A stretch of 32,170 bases of DNA from RGIG3009 sp045578425. Lineage in GTDB: Bacteria; Bacillota; Clostridia; Oscillospirales; Acutalibacteraceae. Made by a program: the position numbers and the translations under genes. The stretch's first letter is position 1. Each line of letters begins with the position of its first letter. The notes under the pieces are model-generated. The model saw only the letters and a list, made by a program, of their open reading frames with translations. It searched no databases and was not told the origin of the DNA. The stretch spans positions 1 to 32,170 of the forward strand of contig JAZNKF010000062.1 in NCBI GenBank assembly GCA_045578425.1, given 5' to 3'. Below are positions 1 to 7,370 of this stretch, one piece after another.

Positions 1-747
1 GGTCATGCCGCCCGATAACTCAATTTTGGTTTTTTCGGCAGCTTCACGCAAACGTTGCACTGCCATTTTATCTGCCGAAAGGTCAACACCGGTTTCTTTG
101 CGGAAACCATCGACCATCCAATCCACGATTTTTTGGTCGAAGTCGTCGCCGCCCAAACGGTTGTTACCGGCAGTTGCCAAAACTTCTTGAACACCGTCGC
201 CCATTTCGATAATCGAAACGTCAAACGTACCGCCGCCCAAGTCGTAAACCATAATTTTTTGGTCTTTTTCTTTATCGATACCATAAGCCAACGCTGCTGC
301 TGTCGGTTCGTTGATAATGCGTTTTACTTCCAAACCGGCAATTTTTCCGGCGTCCTTGGTCGCTTGGCGTTGCGCATCAGTAAAGTATGCAGGAACCGTA
401 ATCACCGCTTCGGTTACGGTGTCGCCCAAATAAGCTTCGGCATCTTGTTTTAATTTGGACAAAATCATTGCCGAAATTTCTTGCGGGGTAAAATCTTTTG
501 CATCAATCGAAACTTTGGTAGCAGAACCCATTTCGCGTTTGATGGAAGCCACCGTACGGTCGGGGTTAGAAACCGCTTGTTGTTTTGCCACACGACCGAC
601 AATGCGTTCACCGTCTTTTTTAAACGCCACCACGGAAGGTGTCGTACGTGCCCCTTCCGCGTTGGGAATAACCACCGCTTCGCCGCCCTCAATCACTGCT
701 ACGCAAGAGTTGGTGGTACCAAGGTCAATACCAATAATTTTTGCCAT
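1..747 (-). CDS. dnaK: Chaperone DnaK (Hsp70), N-terminal part, cut by window edge
   Basis: The reading frame from ATG at 747 stays open to base 1 and gives 249 codons; the rest lies outside the window. The product begins MAKIIGIDLGTTNSCVAV, the actin-like ATPase phosphate-1 motif of Hsp70. It continues with the INEPTAAALAYG segment and the DLGGGTFDVS phosphate-2 motif, so this is most of the nucleotide-binding domain. DnaK is the cytoplasmic ATP-driven chaperone that works with GrpE and DnaJ. A strong AGGAGG site sits about 10 bases before the start. The gene is third in hrcA-grpE-dnaK, 69 bases after grpE, and should be under CIRCE/HrcA control. dnaJ would be expected beyond the left edge. 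Identification is secure; only the C-terminal half is unseen. Confidence 0.98.
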   Translation of the reverse strand, partial: MAKIIGIDLGTTNSCVAVIEGGEAVVIPNAEGARTTPSVVAFKKDGERIVGRVAKQQAVSNPDRTVASIKREMGSATKVSIDAKDFTPQEISAMILSKLKQDAEAYLGDTVTEAVITVPAYFTDAQRQATKDAGKIAGLEVKRIINEPTAAALAYGIDKEKDQKIMVYDLGGGTFDVSIIEMGDGVQEVLATAGNNRLGGDDFDQKIVDWMVDGFRKETGVDLSADKMAVQRLREAAEKTKIELSGGMT

Positions 748-816
748 AATAGTTTTCCTCCTAAATGTGTTATTGTATTTATCGAATTATCGCTTCTGCG
801 GTAATATCAAGCATTT

Positions 817-1338
817 TTAGTTTGCCACTTTTACCATAGCGGGACGCAACACCCGTGCGCCCAATGCATATCCTTTTTGATACACTTCCGTAACCGTTTC
901 CGGCTCGACACCATCGGCATCTTCGCGCATGACCGCTTGGTGCTTTTCGGGGTTAAACACTTCGCCTTGCGCCGGAATCACTTCCAACCCCAAGGTTTGC
1001 AGGGTTTCTTCCGTTTGACGCAGCACCATTTCCACACCTTTTTTATAGTCGTCTCCTTCAGGTGCTTCCACCGCGCGTTCCAAGTTGTCAATGACCGGCA
1101 ATAAAGCCTTTAATACCTCAGCTTTGACAAACGAGCCCAGTTGCTCTTTTTCTTGGTCGGTGCGGCGCTTATAGTTGGCATATTCCGCCAACACCCGCTG
1201 ATATTGGTCTTGCGTTTGGGTTAGTTGCTGTTGCAAATCTGCAATTTGATTGTTGACGGTTTCCTCTACGATATTCGTTTCGGGCTGAGGTGCTTCTTCC
1301 ACAACCTCCGAGACCCCTTCTTTTTTTTCTTCTTCCAC
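817..1338 (-). CDS. grpE: Nucleotide exchange factor GrpE
   Basis: This 173-residue protein is the cytoplasmic cofactor that releases ADP from DnaK. An acidic, low-complexity N-terminus (about residues 1-30) is followed by a long helical segment rich in Gln, Glu and Lys (about 30-75). The core then has the family pattern YANYKRRTDQE, LLPVIDNLERA and, near the C-terminus, a beta-domain ending in YALGARVLRPAMVKV. Length is normal for a clostridial GrpE. The start codon is GTG at 1338, preceded by AAGGAGGAATTC at suitable spacing; no ATG in frame is better placed. It lies 18 bases after hrcA and upstream of dnaK, the classical order of the Gram-positive class I heat-shock operon. Confidence 0.97.
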   Translation of the reverse strand: MEEEKKEGVSEVVEEAPQPETNIVEETVNNQIADLQQQLTQTQDQYQRVLAEYANYKRRTDQEKEQLGSFVKAEVLKALLPVIDNLERAVEAPEGDDYKKGVEMVLRQTEETLQTLGLEVIPAQGEVFNPEKHQAVMREDADGVEPETVTEVYQKGYALGARVLRPAMVKVAN

Positions 1339-1356
1339 AAAGAATTCCTCCTTGCT

Positions 1357-2385
1357 TTATTCTTCAGCCAGCCGACTTAACAAACGGCCAACGGATTGCG
1401 CAACATACTGTAAACGGGGTATCGCTTTTGCATAATCCATGCGCACGGGACCAACAAGCCCCAGCGACCCGCTGTGACCTTCCCCTACGGCATAGCGTGT
1501 CATGATAATACAAGAACCCGCCAGTTCGGGCAACGAACTTTCGCTTCCCAGCACCACACGCACCCCTTCGGGGTGGGCTGCCAACATGCCGGACAACCAT
1601 TCCCGCCGGGATAAAAAACCCAGCAACGAGCGAGCGCGGTCCAAAGGATAATCGGGATGCTGCAACAAATTCCATTCCCCTGCCAAGCGAACCTCGGCTT
1701 GTGCCATTTCCTCTACCAGGTCGGCAAACGCCGTTATCACCGGTGCATAAGAAAGTGCTTCGCTGCCTAATCGTACAAACAAGGTTTGCATTTGTGCGGT
1801 ACCAACCATTGACAACGCGCAACCCACAAACTCTGCGTTAAGCGTTTCGGCAATACGGTGCAAAGCCTCGCCGTCGCATTCCACACCCAAGCGGCAAACT
1901 CGACTGCGAACACCGCCGCTATCCGTCATGAGCAGTACCGCCACGGTGTGAGAACCCGCTGCCAGCACTTCAACGCGGCGAACACAAGCCTCTTTTCGGT
2001 TCGGTGTTGCTGCCAATGCCGCCACGCCGGTGGACTGCGCCAACAAATCGGAGGCTTGTTCCATCAAACGGTCAGGGTCGCCCGCCACCGATGCCAACGC
2101 ATCGTCCACTTCCCGTTTGTTATCTTCCGTAAGCGGCGAACAAGACATTAATCGGTCAATATACAACCGAAACGCCTTGGCGGTGGGAATGCGCCCGGCG
2201 GAGGTGTGCGGCTGCTCCAAAAACCCGGCAGCCGAAAGTTCCGCCATGTCGTTGCGAATGGTGGCAGAGGAAACCGCTTGTTCCAGCGCTTCAACCAACG
2301 CTTTGGACCCGATTGGTTCGCCGGTGCGGATATATGCCGCCACAATAGCGGAAACAATTTGTTGTTTCCGCGCACCCAAATCCAT
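1357..2385 (-). CDS. hrcA: Heat-inducible transcription repressor HrcA
   Basis: This 342-residue repressor binds CIRCE operators and shuts off class I heat-shock genes when GroEL is free. The N-terminal winged-helix region contains the family segment SATIRNDMAELSAAGFLEQPHTSAGRIPT (positions about 48-75, quoted in part: SATIRNDMAEL, PHTSAGRIPT). The C-terminal domain ends in the usual GPVRMDYAKAIP and LQYVAQSVGRLL motifs. The frame is open further upstream to 2454, but that extension would cover the promoter and CIRCE. The ATG at 2385 follows AAAGGATGTG and gives the normal family length and N-terminus (MDLGARKQQI), so it is taken as the start. First gene of hrcA-grpE-dnaK and autoregulated by the CIRCE element just upstream. 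Confidence 0.97.
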   Translation of the reverse strand: MDLGARKQQIVSAIVAAYIRTGEPIGSKALVEALEQAVSSATIRNDMAELSAAGFLEQPHTSAGRIPTAKAFRLYIDRLMSCSPLTEDNKREVDDALASVAGDPDRLMEQASDLLAQSTGVAALAATPNRKEACVRRVEVLAAGSHTVAVLLMTDSGGVRSRVCRLGVECDGEALHRIAETLNAEFVGCALSMVGTAQMQTLFVRLGSEALSYAPVITAFADLVEEMAQAEVRLAGEWNLLQHPDYPLDRARSLLGFLSRREWLSGMLAAHPEGVRVVLGSESSLPELAGSCIIMTRYAVGEGHSGSLGLVGPVRMDYAKAIPRLQYVAQSVGRLLSRLAEE

Positions 2386-2408
2386 TGCCACACATCCTTT
2401 CTTTTTTG

Positions 2409-2435
2409 TTAGCACTCTTTTCGCCAGAGTGCTAA
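2409..2435 (-). promoter_or_regulatory. CIRCE operator (HrcA binding site)
   Basis: The site is a perfect inverted repeat, TTAGCACTC, nine-base spacer, GAGTGCTAA, matching the CIRCE consensus with no mismatch. It lies between the hrcA promoter and the hrcA start, overlapping the expected transcription start and leader. HrcA bound here would block the hrcA-grpE-dnaK transcript. Confidence 0.98.
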
Positions 2436-2444
2436 CCCTTCTAT

Positions 2445-2473
2445 ACTTTACCATTCCCCGCGCCGTCTGTCAA
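2445..2473 (-). promoter_or_regulatory. Sigma-A promoter of hrcA-grpE-dnaK
   Basis: Read on the minus strand, TTGACA (2468-2473) and TAAAGT (2445-2450) are separated by exactly 17 bases. The CIRCE operator begins about 10 bases downstream of the -10, where HrcA can occlude initiation. The -35 is a perfect match and the -10 matches four of six positions. Confidence 0.85.
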
Positions 2474-2527
2474 TATGTTATTTGTAAATGTTTTGTAAAT
2501 CTGCCACAATTTTCTGCGTTTCTTCCC

Positions 2528-2557
2528 TTGACAAGTTTTTGACGGTATGTATATAAT
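2528..2557 (+). promoter_or_regulatory. Sigma-A promoter of the 84-codon gene
   Basis: TTGACA at 2528-2533 and TATAAT at 2552-2557 are both perfect consensus hexamers with an 18-base spacer. The start codon at 2603 follows about 45 bases later, with TAAGGAG as ribosome binding site. It is back to back with the hrcA promoter. Confidence 0.88.
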
Positions 2558-2602
2558 AGAACCGTTATCGAATATATCCATTTTAAGGTAAGGAGTGTTA
2601 TT

Positions 2603-2857
2603 ATGGCTGATTTATTGATTCATAATTTTGATTTTAACAAACTTATTGAATTCGCCTCTACCGCCAAGGGCGAAGTGTTTTTGAACACCCCCGACGGCGA
2701 CGTTTTGAACTTGAAAAGTCGTTTAACGCAATTGTTAGCGCTTTCCAGCGCGGTGGACTGGGGAAATATCGGCGAGGCTACCATCACTTGCACCGACCCC
2801 GAGGACGAAACCCATTTGTTCCGCTTGAACTTGTACGGAACACCCGAAGAAAAATAA
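2603..2857 (+). CDS. Small conserved-looking protein of unknown function (84 aa)
   Basis: The gene has a perfect sigma-A promoter, a TAAGGAG site seven bases before ATG, and a strong terminator eight bases after its stop. It is therefore clearly a real monocistronic gene. The 84-residue acidic product has no membrane segment or signal. Its centre reads GEVFLNTPDGDVLNLKSRL; to my recollection similar small proteins in gut clostridia share a G-x-V-x-L-x-T-x-x-G-D-x-L-N-L-K-S pattern, but no function is established and I give no name. It is divergent from hrcA and convergent with radA, so its neighbours say nothing direct about its role. The strong promoter suggests abundant expression. Confidence 0.88.
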   Translation: MADLLIHNFDFNKLIEFASTAKGEVFLNTPDGDVLNLKSRLTQLLALSSAVDWGNIGEATITCTDPEDETHLFRLNLYGTPEEK

Positions 2858-2864
2858 AATCACA

Positions 2865-2905
2865 AAAACCGCCGAAGATTCTTTTGAATCTTCGGCGGTT
2901 TTTTC
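2865..2905. terminator. Bidirectional intrinsic terminator between the 84-codon gene and radA
   Basis: A 17-bp stem (AAAACCGCCGAAGATTC and its complement) with a four-base TTTT loop is flanked by an A-tract on the left and a T-tract on the right. It can end both the plus-strand small-gene transcript and the minus-strand radA transcript, whose stop is at 2910. Confidence 0.93.
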
Positions 2906-2909
2906 GTTT

Positions 2910-4259
2910 CTATTCTAAACGTTCAAAGGCTTCGCGCACCGTTGCGGCGCCAACCACTTCGATGTTGTAACTGCCTGTAAGGTTTTTCATGGTCTGCATC
3001 GGCACAATCACGCGGGTAAATCCCAATCGCGCCGCTTCGGCAATGCGTTGTTCGGCACCCGACACCGCACGGAGTTCCCCGGCCAAACCGATTTCACCAA
3101 ACGCCACCACACTTTCGCCAATCGGCTTGTCTTTCACACTGGAAATCAGCGCCAACGCCACCGGCAAATCCGCTGCCGGCTCGGTCAACCGTAATCCACC
3201 TACCACGTTTAGGTAGGCATCTAAATTTGAAAAGAAAAACCCTGCGCGCTTTTCCAACACCGCCAACAGTAACGCCAAGCGATTGTTGTCAAACCCCGTG
3301 GCCATGCGCCGCGGATTGCCAAAGCCGGTGGGCGATACCAACCCTTGTACCTCTGCTAACAACGGGCGTGTTCCTTCCATCACGCAAGCTACACACGTAC
3401 CGCTGACGTTTTTCGGGCGCCCCGCAAGCAACATCATTGATGGATTCTCCACCTCGCACAATCCGTTCTCGCGCATTTCGAAAACGCCGATTTCGTTTGT
3501 GGCACCGTAACGATTTTTGGTACAGCGCAACAACCGATAATTGCTTTGCGGGTCGCCTTCAAAATATAACACACAATCGACCAAGTGCTCCATCACTTTG
3601 GGACCGGCAATCGCACCGTCTTTGTTAACGTGTCCAACAATAAAGGTGGGAATATCCGAACTTTTTGCCTCTTGCATTAAAGCAGATGCACATTCACGCA
3701 CCTGCGTAACACTTCCCGGCGAGGAAGAAATCTCTGCCAAACTAACCGTTTGGATGGAATCAATCACCACCATATCAGGTTTTTGCGTACGCATGGTATC
3801 CAAAATGGCATCCATATCGGTTTCGCATAACAACGAAATGGTATTGCCGCCGACACCCAAGCGCTCGGCGCGTAACTTAATTTGCCGCGCCGATTCTTCG
3901 CCCGAAACGTACAGCAGTTTATATTCTTTTCCCAAAAACCCGCAGATTTGCAGTAGCAACGTCGATTTACCAATACCGGGGTCGCCGCCAATGAGCATGA
4001 GTTCTCCCGGTACAATGCCACCACCCAACACGCGGTCCAGTTCACCAATGCCGGTGTGGTACCGCGTTTCGGTTTGCGTGCCAATGTCGTCGATGCTCAC
4101 CGCTTCGGCACGGTGCGCTACCGCCTGTGTACGGGAAACCGAAACAAATTCTTCGGTTATCGTATTCCATTCCCCACACAACGGACATTTCCCCGACCAT
4201 TTCGGGAATTGACCGCCACACTCGGAACAAACATAAGTGCTTTTTTGTTTTCCTGCCAT
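2910..4259 (-). CDS. radA: DNA repair ATPase RadA (Sms)
   Basis: This 449-residue cytoplasmic protein assists branch migration in recombination and repair. An N-terminal zinc finger is formed by C11-x2-C14 and C25-x2-C28. A RecA-like ATPase follows, with Walker A GGDPGIGKST at about 91-100, a Walker B strand MVVIDSIQT, and the RadA-specific KNRYGATNEIGVFEM segment. The C-terminal third is the Lon-protease-like domain lacking catalytic serine function. Length matches the family. It is the last gene of a leftward operon after the CwlD-like amidase (16-base gap) and ends in a bidirectional terminator. The start ATG at 4259 has an AGGAG site upstream. Confidence 0.97.
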   Translation of the reverse strand: MAGKQKSTYVCSECGGQFPKWSGKCPLCGEWNTITEEFVSVSRTQAVAHRAEAVSIDDIGTQTETRYHTGIGELDRVLGGGIVPGELMLIGGDPGIGKSTLLLQICGFLGKEYKLLYVSGEESARQIKLRAERLGVGGNTISLLCETDMDAILDTMRTQKPDMVVIDSIQTVSLAEISSSPGSVTQVRECASALMQEAKSSDIPTFIVGHVNKDGAIAGPKVMEHLVDCVLYFEGDPQSNYRLLRCTKNRYGATNEIGVFEMRENGLCEVENPSMMLLAGRPKNVSGTCVACVMEGTRPLLAEVQGLVSPTGFGNPRRMATGFDNNRLALLLAVLEKRAGFFFSNLDAYLNVVGGLRLTEPAADLPVALALISSVKDKPIGESVVAFGEIGLAGELRAVSGAEQRIAEAARLGFTRVIVPMQTMKNLTGSYNIEVVGAATVREAFERLE

Positions 4260-4275
4260 GTTTTTTCTCCTGCTA

Positions 4276-4971
4276 TTATGAAAAATATGAAAACATTCCG
4301 CCCGCTATGGCAAACGCCATTTGCCGTTGATAATCGCTTGTTTTAAGTTTAGCACACTCTTGTTCGTTGGAGAGAAAACCACATTCCACCAACACGAGCG
4401 GCTTAGTTGCGTGTTTTAACAAATACACCGTATCCTCACCCTTTTTTAGTTCACGGGTGTTGTCGGGTTGTAATAACGAAAGCACCGAAGAACGCACCGC
4501 TTCTGCCAACACTTTGCTGTTCGCGTTTGCGGGCGCATAAAACATCTGCGCACCATAATATTGGCTCTGTGGAAATTTATTTTGGTGGATACTCACCGCC
4601 ATGTCTGCTTGTTCAATCAGGGATAATCGGTTTTTTATGTCACTGACTTTGCGTTCGCGCAAGGTATTCCCCTCGGTGAAAATCATGGCGTCTTCCGTGC
4701 GCGTTTGCAACACATCAAATCCCATAATATGTAACATATCCCCCAGCGGCAATGCAATCGCTAAATTAATATCTTTCTCCAACGTGCCGTCGGCGGCGGA
4801 TGCTCCGCCGTCTTCTCCGCCGTGCCCCGCATCAATCACAAGATGCGGTTGGCTCTCCGTTTGCGCAACCATTCCACGGCGGCCGGCAACCCCCAACAAC
4901 ACCGTAAGTAGCAATCCGCCGCTCACCAGCACCAACGCAATATCTGTCAGCGACGTTTTTTCTTTGTTCAT
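4276..4971 (-). CDS. cwlD: N-acetylmuramoyl-L-alanine amidase, CwlD-like
   Basis: This is a 231-residue amidase_3 protein that cleaves the bond between N-acetylmuramic acid and L-alanine in peptidoglycan. One membrane-spanning signal anchor lies at about residues 8-29. The zinc-ligand motifs are visible: DAGHGG (H50), LEKD (E65), SIHQN and, near the end, VECGFLSN with the catalytic Glu. Size and the single N-terminal anchor with no cell-wall-binding repeats match CwlD, which makes muramic-delta-lactam in the spore cortex with PdaA. A general amidase of similar architecture remains possible. The ATG at 4971 is preceded by CGGAGGGG. It sits 44 bases after the membrane-protein gene and 16 before radA. 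Confidence 0.85.
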   Translation of the reverse strand: MNKEKTSLTDIALVLVSGGLLLTVLLGVAGRRGMVAQTESQPHLVIDAGHGGEDGGASAADGTLEKDINLAIALPLGDMLHIMGFDVLQTRTEDAMIFTEGNTLRERKVSDIKNRLSLIEQADMAVSIHQNKFPQSQYYGAQMFYAPANANSKVLAEAVRSSVLSLLQPDNTRELKKGEDTVYLLKHATKPLVLVECGFLSNEQECAKLKTSDYQRQMAFAIAGGMFSYFS

Positions 4972-5015
4972 AACGACCCCTCCGTTACTGTAATCTTATG
5001 CGAAGGGGATACCGT

Positions 5016-5606
5016 TTATTGCTTTTTCTTTTTATTGACAAACATAAGTCTTTCGGATACCAGAATATGGTTGAATCCCAAATAATAAGAAATACCGGAG
5101 GCAAGCGGCAAAAACAACACGGGAATACCCGCGCAAAGCACCTGCCACCACGCCAGGTTAGCGGTGGTGATGCTTACCACCGTACCCATCGACCATGCCA
5201 AAATCGGGTATAACGCCGTGTGGCACAAACGGTATATCGCCGCGCATTGCGGCCAAAAAGAAAACACTTTATCCGCCACCAATACCAAAAACGTCAACAC
5301 CGAAGGGATAGCCGCAATACAGCCAATGTGAAATCCGCGCGCCGCCGTTGCTTGCATGTGCCCAAATTGAACGGCATTGGCTTCCTTGTCGCCCAACGAC
5401 CACATCCCCGCATAAATCAGCAAACAATAAATACTGCCTTGCAAAATAAGGGCAATCAAATTCATCAAAAACGTAGCCGTTGCCGAAAGCATTTCACCGC
5501 GCGGCACCACCACCGATATCAAAACACCGACCGAAACATACATTACCATGCCTAACACGCCTGCCAAAATCGTTCGCCCGTATAATCGAAGAGCTTGTTT
5601 TATCAT
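5016..5606 (-). CDS. Integral membrane protein of unknown function (196 aa)
   Basis: I do not recognise the family. The 196-residue sequence contains four to five hydrophobic segments, at about residues 13-35, 43-68, 90-112, 120-140 and 148-175. It ends in a Lys-rich tail (VNKKKKQ), expected to be cytoplasmic. GTG at 5615 also opens the frame but is fused to the GAGG ribosome site; ATG at 5606, eight bases after GAGG, is the better start. It is first in an apparent operon with cwlD and radA. The region upstream is occupied by repeat hairpins, and I could not place a convincing promoter there. Confidence 0.75.
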   Translation of the reverse strand: MIKQALRLYGRTILAGVLGMVMYVSVGVLISVVVPRGEMLSATATFLMNLIALILQGSIYCLLIYAGMWSLGDKEANAVQFGHMQATAARGFHIGCIAAIPSVLTFLVLVADKVFSFWPQCAAIYRLCHTALYPILAWSMGTVVSITTANLAWWQVLCAGIPVLFLPLASGISYYLGFNHILVSERLMFVNKKKKQ

Positions 5607-5657
5607 TTGTTTCACCTCATGTTTATTTGCACATATATAAATTGAAACCCTTTTCAG

Positions 5658-5676
5658 CCCCTTGTCTTAAAAGGGG
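5658..5676. repeat. Outer left hairpin repeat of the DUF559 islet
   Basis: CCCCTTGTCTTAAAAGGGG is an imperfect hairpin. Its mate in inverted orientation lies at 6189-6205 (CCCTCGTTAGACAAGGG). It resembles the inner repeat at 5688-5706 and seems to belong to the same repeat family. Confidence 0.6.
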
Positions 5677-5687
5677 AACCACATAGG

Positions 5688-5706
5688 CCCCCTTGCCTAA
5701 AGGGGG
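5688..5706. repeat. Inner left repeat, overlapping the stop codon of the DUF559 gene
   Basis: CCCCCTTGCCTAAAGGGGG is itself a hairpin. Its central 17 bases (5689-5705) recur as an exact inverted copy at 6155-6171. The CTA at 5697-5699 is the stop codon of the DUF559 gene, so the repeat supplies the end of the protein. Just to its right, 5710-5728 is another short palindrome (TCAAAACC, AAC, GGTTTTGA) that is also translated. Confidence 0.75.
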
Positions 5707-6101
5707 CTGTCAAAACCAACGGTTTTGACTGGGGGATTGTCGCGGTGGAGTAAATTTTTAACAAACAAATCAATATGCTCGCAAACTCCTTTGAAATTTC
5801 TGTTAATCTCATTATTTGGTATGCGAATTACCGTTAGATTCCTACTCTCTATTTTCTCTGTCCTTATTTTATCTTTTAGCAATCCTTTTTCTTCATAATG
5901 TTGCGAGCCGTCAAGCTCAACTATAAGTCTTGCTTTGGCACAATAAAAATCCACAATATAGTTGTCTATAACTTTTTGCCGTAAAAACCGTATAGGATAT
6001 GTACGCAAAAAATCATACCATAGGTGTCGTTCTTCTTTTGTCATGCTTTTACGCAAGACCCTTGCATTTTCAGTTAATTTTGCGTTGTGTTTCCGTTCCA
6101 T
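5697..6101 (-). CDS. DUF559 / Vsr-like endonuclease-domain protein
   Basis: The 134-residue protein fits the DUF559 family, which is predicted to share the fold of very-short-patch-repair and other PD-(D/E)xK nucleases. Typical segments are MTKEERHLWYDFLR (about 20-33), a central FLRQKVIDNYIVDFYC (about 39-54) and LIVELDGSQHY (about 59-69). D51 and the E62/D64 pair are candidate metal ligands. The last 16 or so residues (after about 118) are encoded by repeat DNA, including the hairpin that holds the stop codon. Substrate and role are unknown. The gene is AT-richer than its neighbours and is boxed in by nested inverted repeats, which suggests a small mobile or transferred unit. Confidence 0.85.
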   Translation of the reverse strand: MERKHNAKLTENARVLRKSMTKEERHLWYDFLRTYPIRFLRQKVIDNYIVDFYCAKARLIVELDGSQHYEEKGLLKDKIRTEKIESRNLTVIRIPNNEINRNFKGVCEHIDLFVKNLLHRDNPPVKTVGFDSPL

Positions 6102-6154
6102 ACGGTGTCCCCCCCGTGTTTTTTATCCCCTCGCCACGCTTCGCGCGGCCCTCT

Positions 6155-6171
6155 CCCCTTTAGGCAAGGGG
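6155..6171. repeat. Inner right inverted repeat of the DUF559 islet
   Basis: CCCCTTTAGGCAAGGGG is the exact reverse complement of 5689-5705, on the other side of the DUF559 gene. A short GC hairpin (around 6133-6150) stands directly next to it. Confidence 0.75.
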
Positions 6172-6188
6172 CGCTTTGGCGGTTACAA

Positions 6189-6205
6189 CCCTCGTTAGAC
6201 AAGGG
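6189..6205. repeat. Outer right inverted repeat of the DUF559 islet
   Basis: CCCTCGTTAGACAAGGG reads, on the other strand, CCCTTGTCTAACGAGGG. That is close to the outer left copy at 5658-5676. Together with the inner pair it gives two nested inverted pairs around one gene. The match is imperfect, so confidence is lower. Confidence 0.5.
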
Positions 6206-6277
6206 CGGGCTTTTTATAAACAACAACGTTTTCTTTAAATATAACATTTTTTACTGACCTTTTCAAGGTGTATATAC

Positions 6278-6319
6278 AAAAACAGAGACATCTCGCGTTT
6301 GCAAGATATCTCTGTTTTT
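6278..6319 (-). terminator. Intrinsic terminator of the AIM24-family gene
   Basis: A 16-bp stem with one G-T pair (6278-6293 with 6304-6319) around a ten-base loop ends, on the minus strand, in a run of five T. It lies about 75 bases after the stop codon at 6395. The interval 6206-6394 holds nothing else that I can recognise. Confidence 0.8.
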
Positions 6320-6394
6320 AACAAGATAACAAAATCTACACTAAACACACAGCTGTAACTTTGTCAAAAGGTGTGTTTTTCATAATGCTTTGCT

Positions 6395-7252
6395 TTACGC
6401 GTCTAAAACAGAACTAACCACGCTACCAAGCAAACCACCGGATGATGTTTTTTTAGGCTCCTTAGAGCTGTTGCTTTGATTCATCAAAGTTCCATATGCA
6501 ACAGGTGCCATTAATATTTTTCCTGTTCCTCTATAAACATTGACTACACCCTCGCCGCTCGCAAGAGAACCTAACAAAGATTTTGTAGACTTTTCAACGG
6601 TAAACTGTAGTGATTTGCTCCAAGCGATTGCCATGTTCCCGTCAATACGAACTTCGTCGTTGTCAAGAATAATTTCGATAAGTTCTTCGCGAGGTACAGA
6701 ACTTTCCAAAACAGCAACTCCTTGTCCGGAGAGTGAAAGATTAAATAACCCCTCGCCCCCAAGCAACGCTGATGACACATTTTTTCTTGCAACAACTTCT
6801 TCTTGAATAGAAGAGTCACATGCCAAAAACAAACCATCATCAAGAACCATACCGGTTCCCCAAGCAGAAATGTCTTCAAGTATAATATACTTGTATGTTG
6901 GTTCAAACATTACATAACCATTGCCTTGATAAACGGGCTTTGCAGTTGACTCCCCGGTGGCTATTCCTTTAAGAGCCTTCCCCAAAAAATCTTTTGCACC
7001 TTTGATGCCCGAATTCATGGTTACATCGCCTGCGGTCCATTGCATCGCTCCGGCTTGTACCTTAACAGAATTTCCGTTAAGATTACAGAGAACTTGCCTT
7101 TTTCTGCAATTCATTTCTTGCATAAAGTAAGCAATGGATGCTGAATCAGGAGTAACGCTCATATCTTTTTGGTGTTCAAACACCTCATAGCAGCCCCGTT
7201 CTGCGATTTTCTTGATGTTTTCATTGTTGTGTAAATTGTTTACCTGAATCAT
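6395..7252 (-). CDS. AIM24 / DUF124 family protein
   Basis: The 285-residue product has the layout of the AIM24 (DUF124, TIGR00266-like) family, a beta-rich fold whose bacterial members have no settled function. Visible family traits are the repeated Gly-rich strands AGAMQWTAGDV, KPVYQGNGYVMFEP, LLGGEGLFNLSLSGQGVAVLES and GEGVVNVYRGTGKILMAPV. The C-terminal tail is Ser/Lys-rich with GGLLGSVVSSVL. The frame is open to 7375, but that stretch runs through a terminator hairpin. ATG at 7252, eight bases after AAAGGA, gives the usual family length and is taken as the start. It is monocistronic and follows an unusual structured leader. Base composition is lower in GC than gapA. Confidence 0.85.
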   Translation of the reverse strand: MIQVNNLHNNENIKKIAERGCYEVFEHQKDMSVTPDSASIAYFMQEMNCRKRQVLCNLNGNSVKVQAGAMQWTAGDVTMNSGIKGAKDFLGKALKGIATGESTAKPVYQGNGYVMFEPTYKYIILEDISAWGTGMVLDDGLFLACDSSIQEEVVARKNVSSALLGGEGLFNLSLSGQGVAVLESSVPREELIEIILDNDEVRIDGNMAIAWSKSLQFTVEKSTKSLLGSLASGEGVVNVYRGTGKILMAPVAYGTLMNQSNSSKEPKKTSSGGLLGSVVSSVLDA

Positions 7253-7315
7253 TTCTAAATTCCTTTCTTTTAAACTTTTTTCGGTGTGATTTTTCTCTGT
7301 TTTCCCTCCCAAAAG

Positions 7316-7346
7316 TAAAAAAGTGCGACTACCGAAGTTGTCGCAC
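7316..7346 (-). terminator. Intrinsic terminator inside the leader of the AIM24 gene
   Basis: On the minus strand GTGCGAC pairs with GTCGCAC across a loop containing CTTCGG, followed at once by six T. It lies 63 bases before the AIM24 start codon and downstream of the folded element at 7371-7530. It would either end a small RNA or act as an attenuator for the gene. I see no second promoter between it and the gene. Confidence 0.8.
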
Positions 7347-7370
7347 CGAAAAACGCAAACCCCGATTGTC

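Noticed and set aside
2386..2454. N-terminal extension of HrcA by 23 residues
   Set aside because: The extension would translate the CIRCE element and the -10 region. The ATG at 2385 has a proper ribosome site and gives the family N-terminus.
5658..6205. A true insertion sequence around the DUF559 gene
   Set aside because: No transposase, no target-site duplication and imperfect outer repeats. Reported only as a repeat-associated gene.
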